DNA of 64,000 nucleotides from CAYQTL01 sp964420405 (GCA_964420405.1 CAYQTL010000005.1:86757-150756), one strand, 5' to 3'. Numbered from the stretch's first letter, positions 33,155 through 42,548 are shown. The notes: generated by a model from the letters alone, not told the origin. Program-made: numbers and translations.

Positions 33155-34189
33155 TCATGCCTCCGACGGGCCGTCGAACAGACCGCCGTCGGACGTCGGC
33201 GGACCCACCCCCATGTGCCGGCAGGCCCTGGCGGTGCAGACCCGGCCCCGCGGCGTGCGCTGCAGCATCCCGATCTGCAGCAGGTAGGGCTCGTGGATGT
33301 CCTCCAGGGTGCCCGCGTCCTCGCCCATGGACGCGGCCAGCGCCTTGAGACCGACCGGCCCGCCGTCGTACACGTCGAGGATGGTCGCGAGCAGCCGCCG
33401 GTCGAGGTGGTCGAGCCCGAAGGCGTCGACCTCCATCTGCTCGAGGCCGAACCTGGTGGCCTCGAGGGTGACCGCGTCGTGGCCGAGGTGGTGGGCGAAG
33501 TCCCGCACCCGCCGGAGCAGGCGGTTGGCGATCCGGGGCGTGCCGCGCGACCGGCGTGCGATCTCGACCGACGCGTCCTCGTCCAGGCGAATCGACAGGA
33601 TTCTCGCCGACCGACGGACGATGGTCGTGAGGTCCTCGGCCGGGTAGAACTCGAGCCGGTGCACGATCCCGAACCGGTCCCGCAGGGGGGCCGTCAGCAG
33701 GCCCGCGCGGGTCGTCGCACCGACCAGCGTGAACCGCGGCAGGCTCAGCCGAACGCTGCGCGCCGCGGGCCCCTGGCCAATCACGAGGTCGAGCTCGAAG
33801 TCCTCCATCGCCGGGTACAGGATCTCCTCCACCGCCGGGCTGAGCCGGTGGATCTCGTCGATGAAGAGCACGTCGCCGGACTCGAGGTTGGTGACGAGCG
33901 CCGCCAGGTCGCCCGGCCGCTCGAGCACCGGCCCGGAGGTGACGTGGATCTCCGATCCCATCTCCGACGCGACGATGTGGGCGAGGGTGGTCTTGCCGAG
34001 CCCGGGAGGGCCGAAAAGCAGGACGTGGTCGAGGGGCTCGGCGCGGTGGCGGGCGGCGTCGACGAACACCCCGAGGTTGGAAACCAGCCGCCGTTGGCCG
34101 ACGAACTCGCCAAGGCGCTGCGGGCGCAGCGTCTCCTCGAGCGACCGCTCTCCGGCCTCGGCTCCGGGGTCGAGCACGGCATCCGACAT
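33155..34189 (-). CDS. ruvB: Holliday junction branch migration ATPase RuvB
   Basis: 344 aa AAA+ ATPase. Walker A GPPGLGKTTLAH, Walker B LFIDEIHRL and sensor I VGATTRAG are clear, followed by the RuvB C-terminal winged helix (RTPRGRVCTARA). It powers branch migration with RuvA during recombination. The ATG at 34189 follows a TACCCT -10 by 6 nt, so it can be made from a leaderless transcript as well as by read-through from ruvA 45 bp away. No ruvC is nearby. Confidence 0.96.
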   Translation of the reverse strand: MSDAVLDPGAEAGERSLEETLRPQRLGEFVGQRRLVSNLGVFVDAARHRAEPLDHVLLFGPPGLGKTTLAHIVASEMGSEIHVTSGPVLERPGDLAALVTNLESGDVLFIDEIHRLSPAVEEILYPAMEDFELDLVIGQGPAARSVRLSLPRFTLVGATTRAGLLTAPLRDRFGIVHRLEFYPAEDLTTIVRRSARILSIRLDEDASVEIARRSRGTPRIANRLLRRVRDFAHHLGHDAVTLEATRFGLEQMEVDAFGLDHLDRRLLATILDVYDGGPVGLKALAASMGEDAGTLEDIHEPYLLQIGMLQRTPRGRVCTARACRHMGVGPPTSDGGLFDGPSEA

Positions 34190-34195
34190 GCCACG

Positions 34196-34201
34196 AGGGT
34201 A
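34196..34201 (-). promoter_or_regulatory. Internal -10 before ruvB
   Basis: On the minus strand TACCCT lies 6 nt upstream of the ruvB ATG, within the 45-bp gap after ruvA. No clear -35 is seen. Confidence 0.4.
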
Positions 34202-34234
34202 GCCCGAACCCTCGATCCTTTCACCCCTTCCGAC

Positions 34235-34813
34235 TCATGTCGTCAGCGAGCGCAGCGCCCGCCGGAGGACCTCGCCGATCTCGGCGCCGTCGCCGTCGCC
34301 GTCGGCGAGGGCGTGCTCCACCGCCAGGCGGGCGTCCCGCTCCGAGTAGCCGAGGTTGACCAGCGCCGACACGGCGTCGGAGCGAGGATCGCCACGGCCG
34401 GCGGCGGCACGCAGCGCGTCGAGCCGGCCGCGAAGCTCGAGCAGGATCCGTTGCGCCGTCTTGCGGCCGACCCCGGGCGCCCGCTCGAGCGGCACCGTGT
34501 CGCCGTGCTCGACGGTCGCCGCCAGCTCGTCCACGGTCATCGCGGAAAGCACCGCCAGCGCGGTCCGCGGTCCGACTCCGGCGACCGCGATCAGGCGCTC
34601 GAACGCCGCCAGCTCGTCCCGCTCCGGAAAGCCGAACAGGACGATGGCGTCGTCGCGGACCAGGGTGTGGATCCACAGCGCCGCCGACTCGCCGTCGCGG
34701 AGCCGGTCGAACGCGCGCAGGGTGGTCGCCACCAGGTAGCCGACGCCCCCCGCGTCGACCAGTACCGTGCCCGGCTCGACGCGGACGATGCGGCCCTCGA
34801 GACGACCGATCAC
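34235..34813 (-). CDS. ruvA: Holliday junction DNA-binding protein RuvA
   Basis: 192 aa. The N-terminal OB domain starts VIGRLEGRIV. The helix-hairpin-helix region has GVGPRTALAVLS and GVGRKTAQRIL, and the C-terminal domain III VSALVNLGYSERDARLAVEHAL contacts RuvB. GTG start. It begins 7 bp after the ppiD stop and precedes ruvB. Confidence 0.95.
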   Translation of the reverse strand: MIGRLEGRIVRVEPGTVLVDAGGVGYLVATTLRAFDRLRDGESAALWIHTLVRDDAIVLFGFPERDELAAFERLIAVAGVGPRTALAVLSAMTVDELAATVEHGDTVPLERAPGVGRKTAQRILLELRGRLDALRAAAGRGDPRSDAVSALVNLGYSERDARLAVEHALADGDGDGAEIGEVLRRALRSLTT

Positions 34814-34820
34814 CGCCCTC

Positions 34821-36773
34821 TCAGCTCCGGTTGGAGAACCGCTCCATGAGCTCGTTGTTGACGGTCACGACGGTGTCGCGGCGGCGCTCGTTGAGGATCG
34901 AGCGCAGCAGCATCTCGGCGCGCTCGCCCACCAGCCGCTGCCGGATCCGGTCGCGCTCGCGGTCGAGCTCGGCGTCGTCGACCAGGTCGAGCTCGAGGAC
35001 CCGCGCCACCACGGCGCCGCGGTCGCCCACCTGCACCGGCCCGACGACGGTCCCCGCCGCCGACGTGAACACCGCCCGGTCGAGCGCCGGCGCGACGCCG
35101 ACCCCGGTCACGGGCGAGCCCCGCCGGTGGCCCCGCGCCTCGGCGAGGGCGACGTCGAGCCCCTCGGCGAGGTCGGCACCGTCGGCACCGTCGCGCCACT
35201 CGGCGGCGATCTCGGTCGCCCGGCCGGCCGCCGCCGCGAGCGCCTGCTCGCGGCGGACCGCCTGCTCGACGGCGGCGCGGACGTCCTCGAACGGCGGCAC
35301 GCCGGCCGGCTCGACCTCCTGGAGCTGCCACACGATCCATCCGCGCGGAACCGACCGCGGGCCGCCCACGTCGCCGAGGTCGGCCGCGAAGACGTCGGCC
35401 GTCAGCTCCACGCCCTGGCCGGCGCCGGGCACCGGCTCGTCGGCGCCGAACGGCGGGCTGATGTTGAACACCACCGCCTCGTCCTCGTCGGCGATCGCCT
35501 GCCACCCCTCGTCGGTGTCCGGCGGATCGGCGGCGAGCCGCGAGGCGAGCGCGCTCGCCCGGACCTCCGCCTCGGCCGCCGCGCGCCCCTCGAGATAGCG
35601 GAAGCGCACCTGCTCGCGCACCTCCTCGAACGGCTGCTGGCGCCGGGGCTGGAACCCCTCGACCGTGATCACGTGGTAGCCGAACTGGGACCGGACTGGA
35701 CCGACGATGTCGCCCGGCGCGGCGCCGAACACCGCCTGCTCGAACTCCTCCACCATCTGGCCGCGGCCGAACCACCCCAGGTCGCCGCCCTTGTCCTTGG
35801 AGCCCGGGTCCTCGGAGTGTGTCGCGGCGAGGGCGGCGAAGTCGCCGCCGGCGCGGGCGGCCTCGGCGATACCCTCGGCCTGCAGGCGGGCTTCGAGCTC
35901 CTCCTCCTCGGAGGCGCCGGGCGCGACGCGGATCAGGACGTGACGCGCGTTCGCCTGCTCCTCCTGGACGAACTCCTCCTGGTGCTCCTGGTAGTAGGCT
36001 TCCAGCTCCGACTCCTCGACCGGCAGCAGCCGGCGCAGGCGCGAGGTCTCCACCACCAGCGAGCGGATGACCCGCTGCTCGGGGCGCCGGTACTCCTCCT
36101 GGTGGCGCTCGTAGTGGGCGCGGGCCGCCTCCTCGTCCACCTGCACGCCGGCGAGGAACCGCTCGTACGGCAGGAACAGCGCGTCGAAGTTGGCGGTCTC
36201 CCGCTCGCGACGAACGGTCTCCTCGACCTCGGCCGGGCTGACGTAGATGCCCCGCTCGAGCGTCTGCGCGAGCTTCGCGACCAGCAGGTCCTCGGCGTAG
36301 CGGCGCTCGAACTCGCTCGGTGACATCTGGAAGAACCGCCGCACCCGCAGCTGGTACTGCTCGGGGCCGACGAAACCGCCGTCCTCGAGCTGGAACGCCG
36401 GGTTGGAGAGGATCTCCTCCTGCAGCTCCCGGTCGGACACCAGCAGGCCGGCGCGGCGCGCCTCGCTGAGCTGCAGCTCGCGGCCGATGAAGTCCTGCAC
36501 CGTGATCGCCGCCAGGTCGAGGTTCGCCGAGACCTGCTCCCAGTTGTCGCCGTACAGCTGGCGGAACCGGTCCTGGTTGCGGCGCAGCTGGTCGACGAAC
36601 TCCCGCTCCCCGACCACCCGGTCGCCGACCCGGATCGCGACCTCGCCGGAGGCCCCGCCCTGGGATCGGCCGGCCCCCCAGTCGACGAACACGAGCAGGA
36701 CGAAAACCACGACCACCCCCCACAGGATGAACTTGAGGTGTCGCAGGTTGTCACGCAGCCACTTGAGCGCCAT
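34821..36773 (-). CDS. ppiD: PpiD/SurA-like peptidyl-prolyl isomerase, membrane-anchored
   Basis: 650 aa. An N-terminal membrane anchor (about residues 13-32, KFILWGVVVVFVLLVFVDW) is followed by a SurA_N-type chaperone segment. A parvulin domain (about 290-390) has RHVLIRVAP, SEDPGSKDKGGDLGWFGRG and FGYHVITVEG. It should fold outer-membrane or periplasmic proteins. The C-terminal third (from DVFAADLGDVGG) resembles a second, degenerate parvulin domain. An AAGGAGG site precedes ATG 36773. It is first in the ppiD-ruvA-ruvB run and diverges from the fecR-like gene. Confidence 0.88.
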   Translation of the reverse strand: MALKWLRDNLRHLKFILWGVVVVFVLLVFVDWGAGRSQGGASGEVAIRVGDRVVGEREFVDQLRRNQDRFRQLYGDNWEQVSANLDLAAITVQDFIGRELQLSEARRAGLLVSDRELQEEILSNPAFQLEDGGFVGPEQYQLRVRRFFQMSPSEFERRYAEDLLVAKLAQTLERGIYVSPAEVEETVRRERETANFDALFLPYERFLAGVQVDEEAARAHYERHQEEYRRPEQRVIRSLVVETSRLRRLLPVEESELEAYYQEHQEEFVQEEQANARHVLIRVAPGASEEEELEARLQAEGIAEAARAGGDFAALAATHSEDPGSKDKGGDLGWFGRGQMVEEFEQAVFGAAPGDIVGPVRSQFGYHVITVEGFQPRRQQPFEEVREQVRFRYLEGRAAAEAEVRASALASRLAADPPDTDEGWQAIADEDEAVVFNISPPFGADEPVPGAGQGVELTADVFAADLGDVGGPRSVPRGWIVWQLQEVEPAGVPPFEDVRAAVEQAVRREQALAAAAGRATEIAAEWRDGADGADLAEGLDVALAEARGHRRGSPVTGVGVAPALDRAVFTSAAGTVVGPVQVGDRGAVVARVLELDLVDDAELDRERDRIRQRLVGERAEMLLRSILNERRRDTVVTVNNELMERFSNRS

Positions 36774-36890
36774 CGAGGTCCTCCTTAACCATCCCTCGTC
36801 AGGGGCGCGAAGTGTATCGAAGCTCCCACGGGCGCGCAAGTTGCGGCTCCCAAGGCAGCATGGTACCGTGCCCTGGAAAGGGGTTCGGAG

Positions 36891-38324
36891 GTGCCGCGGG
36901 GGTTCCAGCTCGACTGGGTTCTGGTCCGGGTCAACACGGTGCGGCGGATCGTCGCCGTCGCCGTGACCGGAGCGCTCGCCGCGGCGCTGCTCGGGTTCGC
37001 CTACGTCAGGCTCCACGTGCCGCCGGAGACCCGGGCGCGCCGGGCGATCGAGGCCGCCGAGGTCGCCCGGGAGCGGGTGCTCGACCGGCCGGTGGCGGTG
37101 CGGTTCCGCAGCGAGTTCGAGCAGGCCGGGCAGCAGCTCGACGCAGCCCGGGTCGCCTACGCGGACGAGGACTGGGGCCGGGCGGAGGACCTGGCCGGCG
37201 ACGCCCGCCGCTGGTTCGAGGGGATGCTCGGGGACCGCCAGCGGGAGCTGGTGGGCGTCGGCCGGTTCTTCAGCATCGAAGGCAGGATCCAGGTCCAGCG
37301 CGCCGGCCGCCCCGAGTGGCAGGCCGCCGACCTTTCAATGCCCGTGTTCAATGGCGACTTCGTGCAGAGCGGTCGCGACGGCACCGCCGAGATCATGTTC
37401 AACGACGGCACCCTCTACCGGGTCGCACCGGGCTCGCTGCTCGAGATCCACCACGTCGACGAGGGCCGACGCCAGGAGGGCGCCGGCAACGTCACGATGG
37501 TGACGGGCCGCCTCAACGTGTACACGTCGGCGTCCCCGTCGACGGTGACGACCGACAGCACCGCCACCGAGATCGGGGTCGACAGCCGCGTGTCGGTCGA
37601 CGTCCAGGCGGCCGAGGCCGGCGGCGAGACCACGGTGGCGGCGTTCACCGGCGCGGCACGGGTGCGCAACCGCCTCGGCGACGAGGTGGTGGTGTCGAGC
37701 CGAGAGGTCGTCGCGGCGGACCCGACGGGCCGGTTCTCCGGCAAGCAGCGGCTGCCGGATCCGCCGTCCCCACTCGAGCCGTCCAACAACGCCGCCTTCG
37801 ACCTGGTGCGCCATCGTGTCATCGGGCTGCGGTGGAGGACGCCGCCGGGGGGGCAGCGGGTCCACCTCCAGGTCAGCCGGTCGCAGCGCTTCGCCGGCGA
37901 GCTCGACGTGGACGCGGAGCGTCTCGACGGCGACGCCGCGAGGTTGCAGGCGATCCAGCCCGGCACCTACTTCTGGCGGCTGGCGGCCCTCGGCAGCGGC
38001 GCGGTACGCTCCGAGTGGAGCCCGGTTCGGCGGTTCCGCATCCTCGACCCGCGCAGCCAGCCCGTGATGAGCGACCACGAGCCGCCGGAGCTGGCGATCG
38101 CCCAGACCCAGCAGCTCGGCCACGTGTTCATCCTCGAGGGCACCACCGAGGTGGGCGCCCAGGTGACGGTCAACGACGAGCCGGTGGAGGTCGACGCGGA
38201 CGGACGCTTCCACAAGACGCTCGAGGCCACCCACGAGGGTTGGAACACGTTGCGGGTGGTCGCGGTCGACCCGTCGGGCAACCGAACCGAGCGCCTCGAA
38301 CGCGTCTTCGTGGAGGTCTACTGA
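36891..38324 (+). CDS. FecR-domain membrane-anchored protein at the head of the mre operon
   Basis: 477 aa. An N-terminal membrane helix (about 19-37) is followed by a coiled region (45-120). A FecR domain (about 123-260) has GRIQVQRAG, GDFVQSGRDGTAEIMFNDGTLYRV and GRLNVYTSAS. A fibronectin-like beta region occupies the C-terminus (VTVNDEPVEVDADGRFHK). FecR domains in Acidobacteriota often stand outside iron signalling; here the mre position suggests a cell-wall role (inference). GTG start with AAAGGGG upstream and a TACCGT -10 (36864-36869). The stop overlaps the mreB ATG by one base. Confidence 0.78.
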   Translation: MPRGFQLDWVLVRVNTVRRIVAVAVTGALAAALLGFAYVRLHVPPETRARRAIEAAEVARERVLDRPVAVRFRSEFEQAGQQLDAARVAYADEDWGRAEDLAGDARRWFEGMLGDRQRELVGVGRFFSIEGRIQVQRAGRPEWQAADLSMPVFNGDFVQSGRDGTAEIMFNDGTLYRVAPGSLLEIHHVDEGRRQEGAGNVTMVTGRLNVYTSASPSTVTTDSTATEIGVDSRVSVDVQAAEAGGETTVAAFTGAARVRNRLGDEVVVSSREVVAADPTGRFSGKQRLPDPPSPLEPSNNAAFDLVRHRVIGLRWRTPPGGQRVHLQVSRSQRFAGELDVDAERLDGDAARLQAIQPGTYFWRLAALGSGAVRSEWSPVRRFRILDPRSQPVMSDHEPPELAIAQTQQLGHVFILEGTTEVGAQVTVNDEPVEVDADGRFHKTLEATHEGWNTLRVVAVDPSGNRTERLERVFVEVY

Positions 38325-39349
38325 TGCCCCTCTCCAGCCTGCTCGGGCTGTTCTCGTCGGACCTGGCAATCGACCTCGGCACCGCCAACACCCTGGTCTA
38401 CGTCCGTGGGCGGGGCATCTGCGTGGTCGAGCCCTCGATCGTGGCGGTCAACCGGACGACCAACAAGGTCGAGGCCGTCGGCACGAAGGCCAAGGAGATG
38501 CTCGGCAAGACGCCGAGCAACATCCAGGCGATCCGGCCCATGAAGGACGGCGTGATCGCCAACTTCGAGGTCACCGAGCGGATGCTCGAGCACTTCATCA
38601 CCAAGGCGCACGGGCGGTCCTTCCTGGTGCGGCCGAGGATCGTGATCTCGGTGCCGTCGGAGATCACCCAGGTGGAGAAGCGGGCGGTCAAGGACACCGC
38701 ACTCAAGGCCGGCGCGTCGGAGGTCTACCTCATCGAGCAGGCGATGGCCGCCGCGATCGGCGCCGGCCTGCCGATCACCGAGCCGTCGGGCAACATGATC
38801 GTCGACATCGGCGGCGGGACCAGCGACGTCGCGGTGATCTCGCTCGCCGGGGTGGTGTACGCGCGGTCGGTCCGGGTCGCCGGCAACGAGATGGACGAGG
38901 CGATCATCCAGTACCTGAAGAAGAAGTACAACCTACTACTGGGCGAGCGCACCGCCGAGCAGATCAAGATGGAGATCGGCTCGGCGTACCCCCTCGACGA
39001 GCCGCTGACCATGGACGTCAAGGGCCGCGACCTGGTGGAGGGCGTCCCGAAGAACCTGTCGGTGACCGACGAGGAGGTCCGCGAGGCCCTGACCGAGATC
39101 GTCGCGACCATCGTCGACGCGGTGCGCAACGCCCTCGAGCGGACGCCGCCGGAGCTCTCGGCCGACATCATGGACAAGGGCATCATCCTGGCCGGCGGCG
39201 GATCGCTGCTGAAGAACCTCGACAAGCGGCTGCGCGAGGAGACCGGGCTGCCGGTGGCGCACTGCGAGGAGCCCGGCTCCGCGGTCGTCCGGGGCACCGG
39301 GATGATGCTCACCGACATCGACCTGCTGCGCAAGATCGCGATCGACTGA
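38324..39349 (+). CDS. mreB: Actin-like cell-shape protein MreB
   Basis: 341 aa. Actin-fold phosphate loops IDLGTANTLVY and IVDIGGGTSDVAVIS and the adenosine motif ILAGGGSLL are all present. The N-terminal PLSSLLGLFSSD amphipathic helix binds the membrane. MreB directs the elongation machinery. The ATG overlaps the upstream stop (TGATG). The gap of 84 bp after the stop contains a second promoter for mreC. Confidence 0.97.
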   Translation: MPLSSLLGLFSSDLAIDLGTANTLVYVRGRGICVVEPSIVAVNRTTNKVEAVGTKAKEMLGKTPSNIQAIRPMKDGVIANFEVTERMLEHFITKAHGRSFLVRPRIVISVPSEITQVEKRAVKDTALKAGASEVYLIEQAMAAAIGAGLPITEPSGNMIVDIGGGTSDVAVISLAGVVYARSVRVAGNEMDEAIIQYLKKKYNLLLGERTAEQIKMEIGSAYPLDEPLTMDVKGRDLVEGVPKNLSVTDEEVREALTEIVATIVDAVRNALERTPPELSADIMDKGIILAGGGSLLKNLDKRLREETGLPVAHCEEPGSAVVRGTGMMLTDIDLLRKIAID

Positions 39350-39388
39350 CGGCGGCCCCGGACGTGCCGGCGCCCGGCGGCGGCAGGC

Positions 39389-39436
39389 TATGATGGGCTC
39401 GTCCGGTGCAACGCCGGATCGGGGAGGCGGCGCATC
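39389..39436 (+). promoter_or_regulatory. -10, Shine-Dalgarno site and ATC start of mreC
   Basis: TATGAT (39389-39394) looks like a -10. A strong GGGGAGG (39421-39427) sits 6 nt before ATC (39434-39436), the first codon of a frame that begins a few residues before a membrane helix. No ATG, GTG or TTG occurs in frame from 39389 to 39499. Confidence 0.55.
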
Positions 39437-40261
39437 ACGGCTCGCGGAGAATCACGGTTCCCGCTCACTCGGCTGGTCCTGCTGTGGATCCTGCTCGAGG
39501 TGATCGCGGCTGCCCAGGTGCGGGACCCGTCCGGGACCAGTCGACTGGAGAGCTTCGCGCGGTGGCTGGGAGAGCCGGTGATCGCCGTGGGCCGCCACAC
39601 CGCGGGGGCCCTCGGCAGCGCCGTCGAGCTGACCTCCGGGGCGGTCGCCCTCGAGCGCGACAACCGCCGGCTGCGACGCGAGGTCGACCTGCTGAGGACC
39701 CGGGTCGGGCTTCTCGAGGAGGATGTCGAGGCGTTCCGCCGGGCGGTGGAGCTGGTCGCGGTCTACCAGCCGGAAAGGCCGCCGGTGCTCGCTCGCACGG
39801 CGTACCGCGACCCGGCGGCCGGGCGACTCGAGCTGCGGCTGCCGCCGGGACGGCGCGTGGTCCGTGACTCGGCGGCGGTCGCGGCGGACGGGGTCCTCGG
39901 ACGGGTCGTCGCCGCCGGCCACCGGCGCAGCTGGATCCAGCTGCTGCGGCACCCGGCGGCGGCGGTGGCGGTCCGCGGCGACCGATCGGGCATCGAGGGG
40001 CTGGCGTCGGGGACCGGCGGCGACCTGCTGCTGGTGGAGTTCGTCCCCCGGACCGCCCCGGCGCTGCGCGGCGAGCTGCTGCGCACAAGCGGCGCCGACG
40101 GTGTCTACCCCCCCGGCCTGCCGGTGGCCCGGATCACCTCGGTCGAGGAGACCGAAGGCGCATTCCTCGAGATCACCGCGGAGCCCGTCGCCGACCCCGG
40201 CGAAGCTCGGGTCGCGCTCGTCGTGCCCCCGTGGGGAGAGAGGCCGGAGGAGGACCCGTGA
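39434..40261 (+). CDS. mreC: Rod-shape-determining protein MreC
   Basis: 275 aa from an apparent ATC start. An N-terminal membrane helix (about 13-30, RLVLLWILLEVIAAAQV), a coiled coil (VALERDNRRLRREVDLL) and two beta barrels (GRVVAAGHRRSWIQLLRHP, GLASGTGGDLLLVEFVP) match MreC, which links the cytoplasmic MreB to PBP2. The next in-frame start codon, GTG 39500, would delete most of the membrane helix. The Shine-Dalgarno at 39421 fits ATC. A sequencing error near the start is the alternative. Ends in GTGA overlap with mreD. Confidence 0.8.
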   Translation: MTARGESRFPLTRLVLLWILLEVIAAAQVRDPSGTSRLESFARWLGEPVIAVGRHTAGALGSAVELTSGAVALERDNRRLRREVDLLRTRVGLLEEDVEAFRRAVELVAVYQPERPPVLARTAYRDPAAGRLELRLPPGRRVVRDSAAVAADGVLGRVVAAGHRRSWIQLLRHPAAAVAVRGDRSGIEGLASGTGGDLLLVEFVPRTAPALRGELLRTSGADGVYPPGLPVARITSVEETEGAFLEITAEPVADPGEARVALVVPPWGERPEEDP

Positions 40262-40755
40262 GGCTCCTGCTCGCGGCGGTAGCGGCGCTCGCCGCCCAGC
40301 GCCTGCTCGGGCTGCCGCCGCTCCCCACGTGGTCGGCGGCCATGCTGGTTCCGATGGTGCTGCTGGTCGCGCCGGCTGTGCGCGAACGGCCGGGCGGCGG
40401 GCCGTGGGCGGCCCTCGTGTTGGGCCTCGCCTGGGATGTGGTCGTGTCGCCGGTGATCGGTCCGGGAGGGATCGCGTGGAGCGCCGCGGCGCTGGCGGTC
40501 GGTGCGGCCGCCAGGGTGTTCGCGAACCGCACGGTCGTCGCATGGTTCGGGTTGGGTGCCGTCGGTGCGTCGGTGGTCGTGCTGGTCGAGTGGCTCGCAC
40601 TGTGGCCGCTCGGGCTGTCGCCCGCCCTCGGCGCCGGACGGCTGGTGACGGTCGCGCTGCTCAGCGGGGCGTGGTGCGGATCGGTGGGCTGGATCGGCTC
40701 CCTCGACCTGCCGGCGAGGTGGCGCCGCTGGCGCTCCCGGAGGCTGCGGACGTGA
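40258..40755 (+). CDS. mreD: Rod-shape-determining membrane protein MreD
   Basis: 165 aa with five or six hydrophobic segments, small and poorly conserved as usual for MreD. The ARG-rich C-terminus (PARWRRWRSRR) faces the cytoplasm. It is assigned by position between mreC and mrdA, by size and by topology. GTG start overlaps mreC, and its stop overlaps mrdA (GTGA), so the three are translated together. Confidence 0.82.
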   Translation: MRLLLAAVAALAAQRLLGLPPLPTWSAAMLVPMVLLVAPAVRERPGGGPWAALVLGLAWDVVVSPVIGPGGIAWSAAALAVGAAARVFANRTVVAWFGLGAVGASVVVLVEWLALWPLGLSPALGAGRLVTVALLSGAWCGSVGWIGSLDLPARWRRWRSRRLRT

Positions 40756-42539
40756 GGATCGGCGACGAGGTGGGCGGGCTCCGGCGGCGGGCGGCGGTGC
40801 TGTTCGTGGCCGGCTTCGTCGCCTACGGGGCGCTGCACCTGCGCCTCGCCCAGCTGCAGGTGGTCGATGGGCCCCATTGGCAGGAGATGGCCGAGAACAA
40901 CCGGCTGCGGCGGGTCCCTGTCGCCGGCCCCCGTGGCCGGATCTACGACCGCCAGGGCCGGCTCGTGGCGGACAACGCGCCCAACTGGGACCTGCTCCTC
41001 TTCCCCGACGAGGCGCACGACCTGCAGGAGACGGCGCTGTTCCTCGACCGGATGGGGATCGCCACGGCGCACGCCGTGCTCGACCGCCTCGACCGCCGGC
41101 GGACCGGGCGGCTCGCCCCGTTGCTGGTGGCCGAGGACCTGAGCTGGAGCGAGGTGGCGCGGGTCCGCAGCCACCAGAGCGACCACCCCGAGCTCAGCGT
41201 TGTCAGCGGCTTCCGGCGCCGGTACCCGTACGGCGAGACCGCGGCCCACGTGGTGGGGCACCTGCGGCTCGTCACCCAGGACGAGCTCGCCTCCCGGCCC
41301 GGCCTCGAGCCCACCACGCTGGTCGGCGCGACCGGGATCGAGGCGCTCGCCGAGACGACCCTGGCCGCGACGGCCGGCGAGCGCTGGGTCGTGGTGTCGG
41401 CGGTCGGCCGCCAGCTCGGTGTGGTCCGCGACCGCGAGCCCGGCGCAGGCCGGGATCTCACAGTGACGCTCGACATGCAGCTGCAGGAGGCAGCGCGGGC
41501 GGCGCTGGAAGGGCACGCCGGGGCGATCGTCGCGGTCGACCCGCAGACAGGAGCGGTGCGCGCCATGTACTCGGCGCCGAGCTTCGACCCGAACCGGTTC
41601 GCCGGACGGCTGAGCCGCGACGAGTGGGAGGCGCTCGCCGCCGACCCGGGGCACCCGCTGCAGAACCGGTGCCTCCAGGGAGCGTACCCGCCCGGCTCGA
41701 CGATCAAGCCGTTCCTGGTGCTGGCCGGCCTCGGCGAGGAGGTGGTCGGCCGGTCATGGACCGCCTACTGCTCCGGCTCGGTCGTGCTGTACGGCCACCG
41801 GTTCCGGTGCTGGCAGCGCGGCGGCCACGGCCGGGTCGGCCTCGAGCGCTCGCTCGAGGTCTCGTGCGACACCTACTACTACCTCCTCGGACAGCGGCTC
41901 GGGGTCGACGCGCTCGCGACCTGGCTGCGCGGCTTCGGGTTCGGCCACCCGACGGGGGTCGCGGTGGGGGGAGAGAACCCGGGCCTGGTGGGCACGCCGG
42001 CGTGGAGCGAGGCGGTCCGGGGCACCCCCTGGTACCCTGGTGACCTCGTGTCGATGTCGATCGGACAGGGACCCGTGCTGGCGACGGTCGCCCAGCTGGC
42101 GCGGGCGTACGCGGCGCTGGCCAACGGCGGGCGGCTCCTCCCGCTGTTCGTGGTGGAGGAGCCTGCAGAGGGTGCGGGCGGCGGGGAGGTGCTGCGGCTC
42201 GCCGGCCTCGACCGCGTGGTCGCCGGCCTCGAGGATGCGGTGTCGGGCGACGAAGGCACGGGGCGGACCCTCGCCGGCCTGCCGGTGGCCGGCAAGACCG
42301 GCACCGCCCAGGTGGTGCGACTGCAGGAGGGAGTGGAGGTGGAGGACATGGAGCGGCGTTTCCGACACCACGCGTGGTTCGTCGGTTGGGCGCCGCTGCG
42401 GGAGCCGCGCCTCGTGGTGGCGGTGCTGGTCGAGCACGGCGGTGGCGGCGGCAGCGTGGCGGCGCCGGTGGCCGGGGAGGTCCTCCGCGCGTTTCTCGGC
42501 GCCGGGCGGGACCGGGGCCCGGCGCCGGACGTTGGGTAG
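40752..42539 (+). CDS. mrdA: Penicillin-binding protein 2 (elongasome transpeptidase)
   Basis: 595 aa. An N-terminal membrane helix (15-32), dimerisation domain (PRGRIYDRQG motif), and transpeptidase domain with SxxK in PPGSTIKP, an SCD variant of SxN and KTG in AGKTGTAQ. It crosslinks lateral wall peptidoglycan with RodA. The GTG start overlaps mreD. The TAG stop lies inside the -10 of rodA. Confidence 0.95.
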   Translation: MRIGDEVGGLRRRAAVLFVAGFVAYGALHLRLAQLQVVDGPHWQEMAENNRLRRVPVAGPRGRIYDRQGRLVADNAPNWDLLLFPDEAHDLQETALFLDRMGIATAHAVLDRLDRRRTGRLAPLLVAEDLSWSEVARVRSHQSDHPELSVVSGFRRRYPYGETAAHVVGHLRLVTQDELASRPGLEPTTLVGATGIEALAETTLAATAGERWVVVSAVGRQLGVVRDREPGAGRDLTVTLDMQLQEAARAALEGHAGAIVAVDPQTGAVRAMYSAPSFDPNRFAGRLSRDEWEALAADPGHPLQNRCLQGAYPPGSTIKPFLVLAGLGEEVVGRSWTAYCSGSVVLYGHRFRCWQRGGHGRVGLERSLEVSCDTYYYLLGQRLGVDALATWLRGFGFGHPTGVAVGGENPGLVGTPAWSEAVRGTPWYPGDLVSMSIGQGPVLATVAQLARAYAALANGGRLLPLFVVEEPAEGAGGGEVLRLAGLDRVVAGLEDAVSGDEGTGRTLAGLPVAGKTGTAQVVRLQEGVEVEDMERRFRHHAWFVGWAPLREPRLVVAVLVEHGGGGGSVAAPVAGEVLRAFLGAGRDRGPAPDVG

Positions 42540-42542
42540 AAT
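42537..42542 (+). promoter_or_regulatory. -10 of rodA overlapping the mrdA stop codon
   Basis: TAGAAT starts with the TAG stop codon of mrdA and ends 6 nt before the rodA GTG. It would give a leaderless rodA transcript inside the mre operon. Confidence 0.5.
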
Positions 42543-42548
42543 CGGCCC

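Noticed and set aside
39500..39502. GTG start for mreC
   Set aside because: It would remove most of the N-terminal membrane helix that MreC needs, and has no Shine-Dalgarno site at a proper distance.
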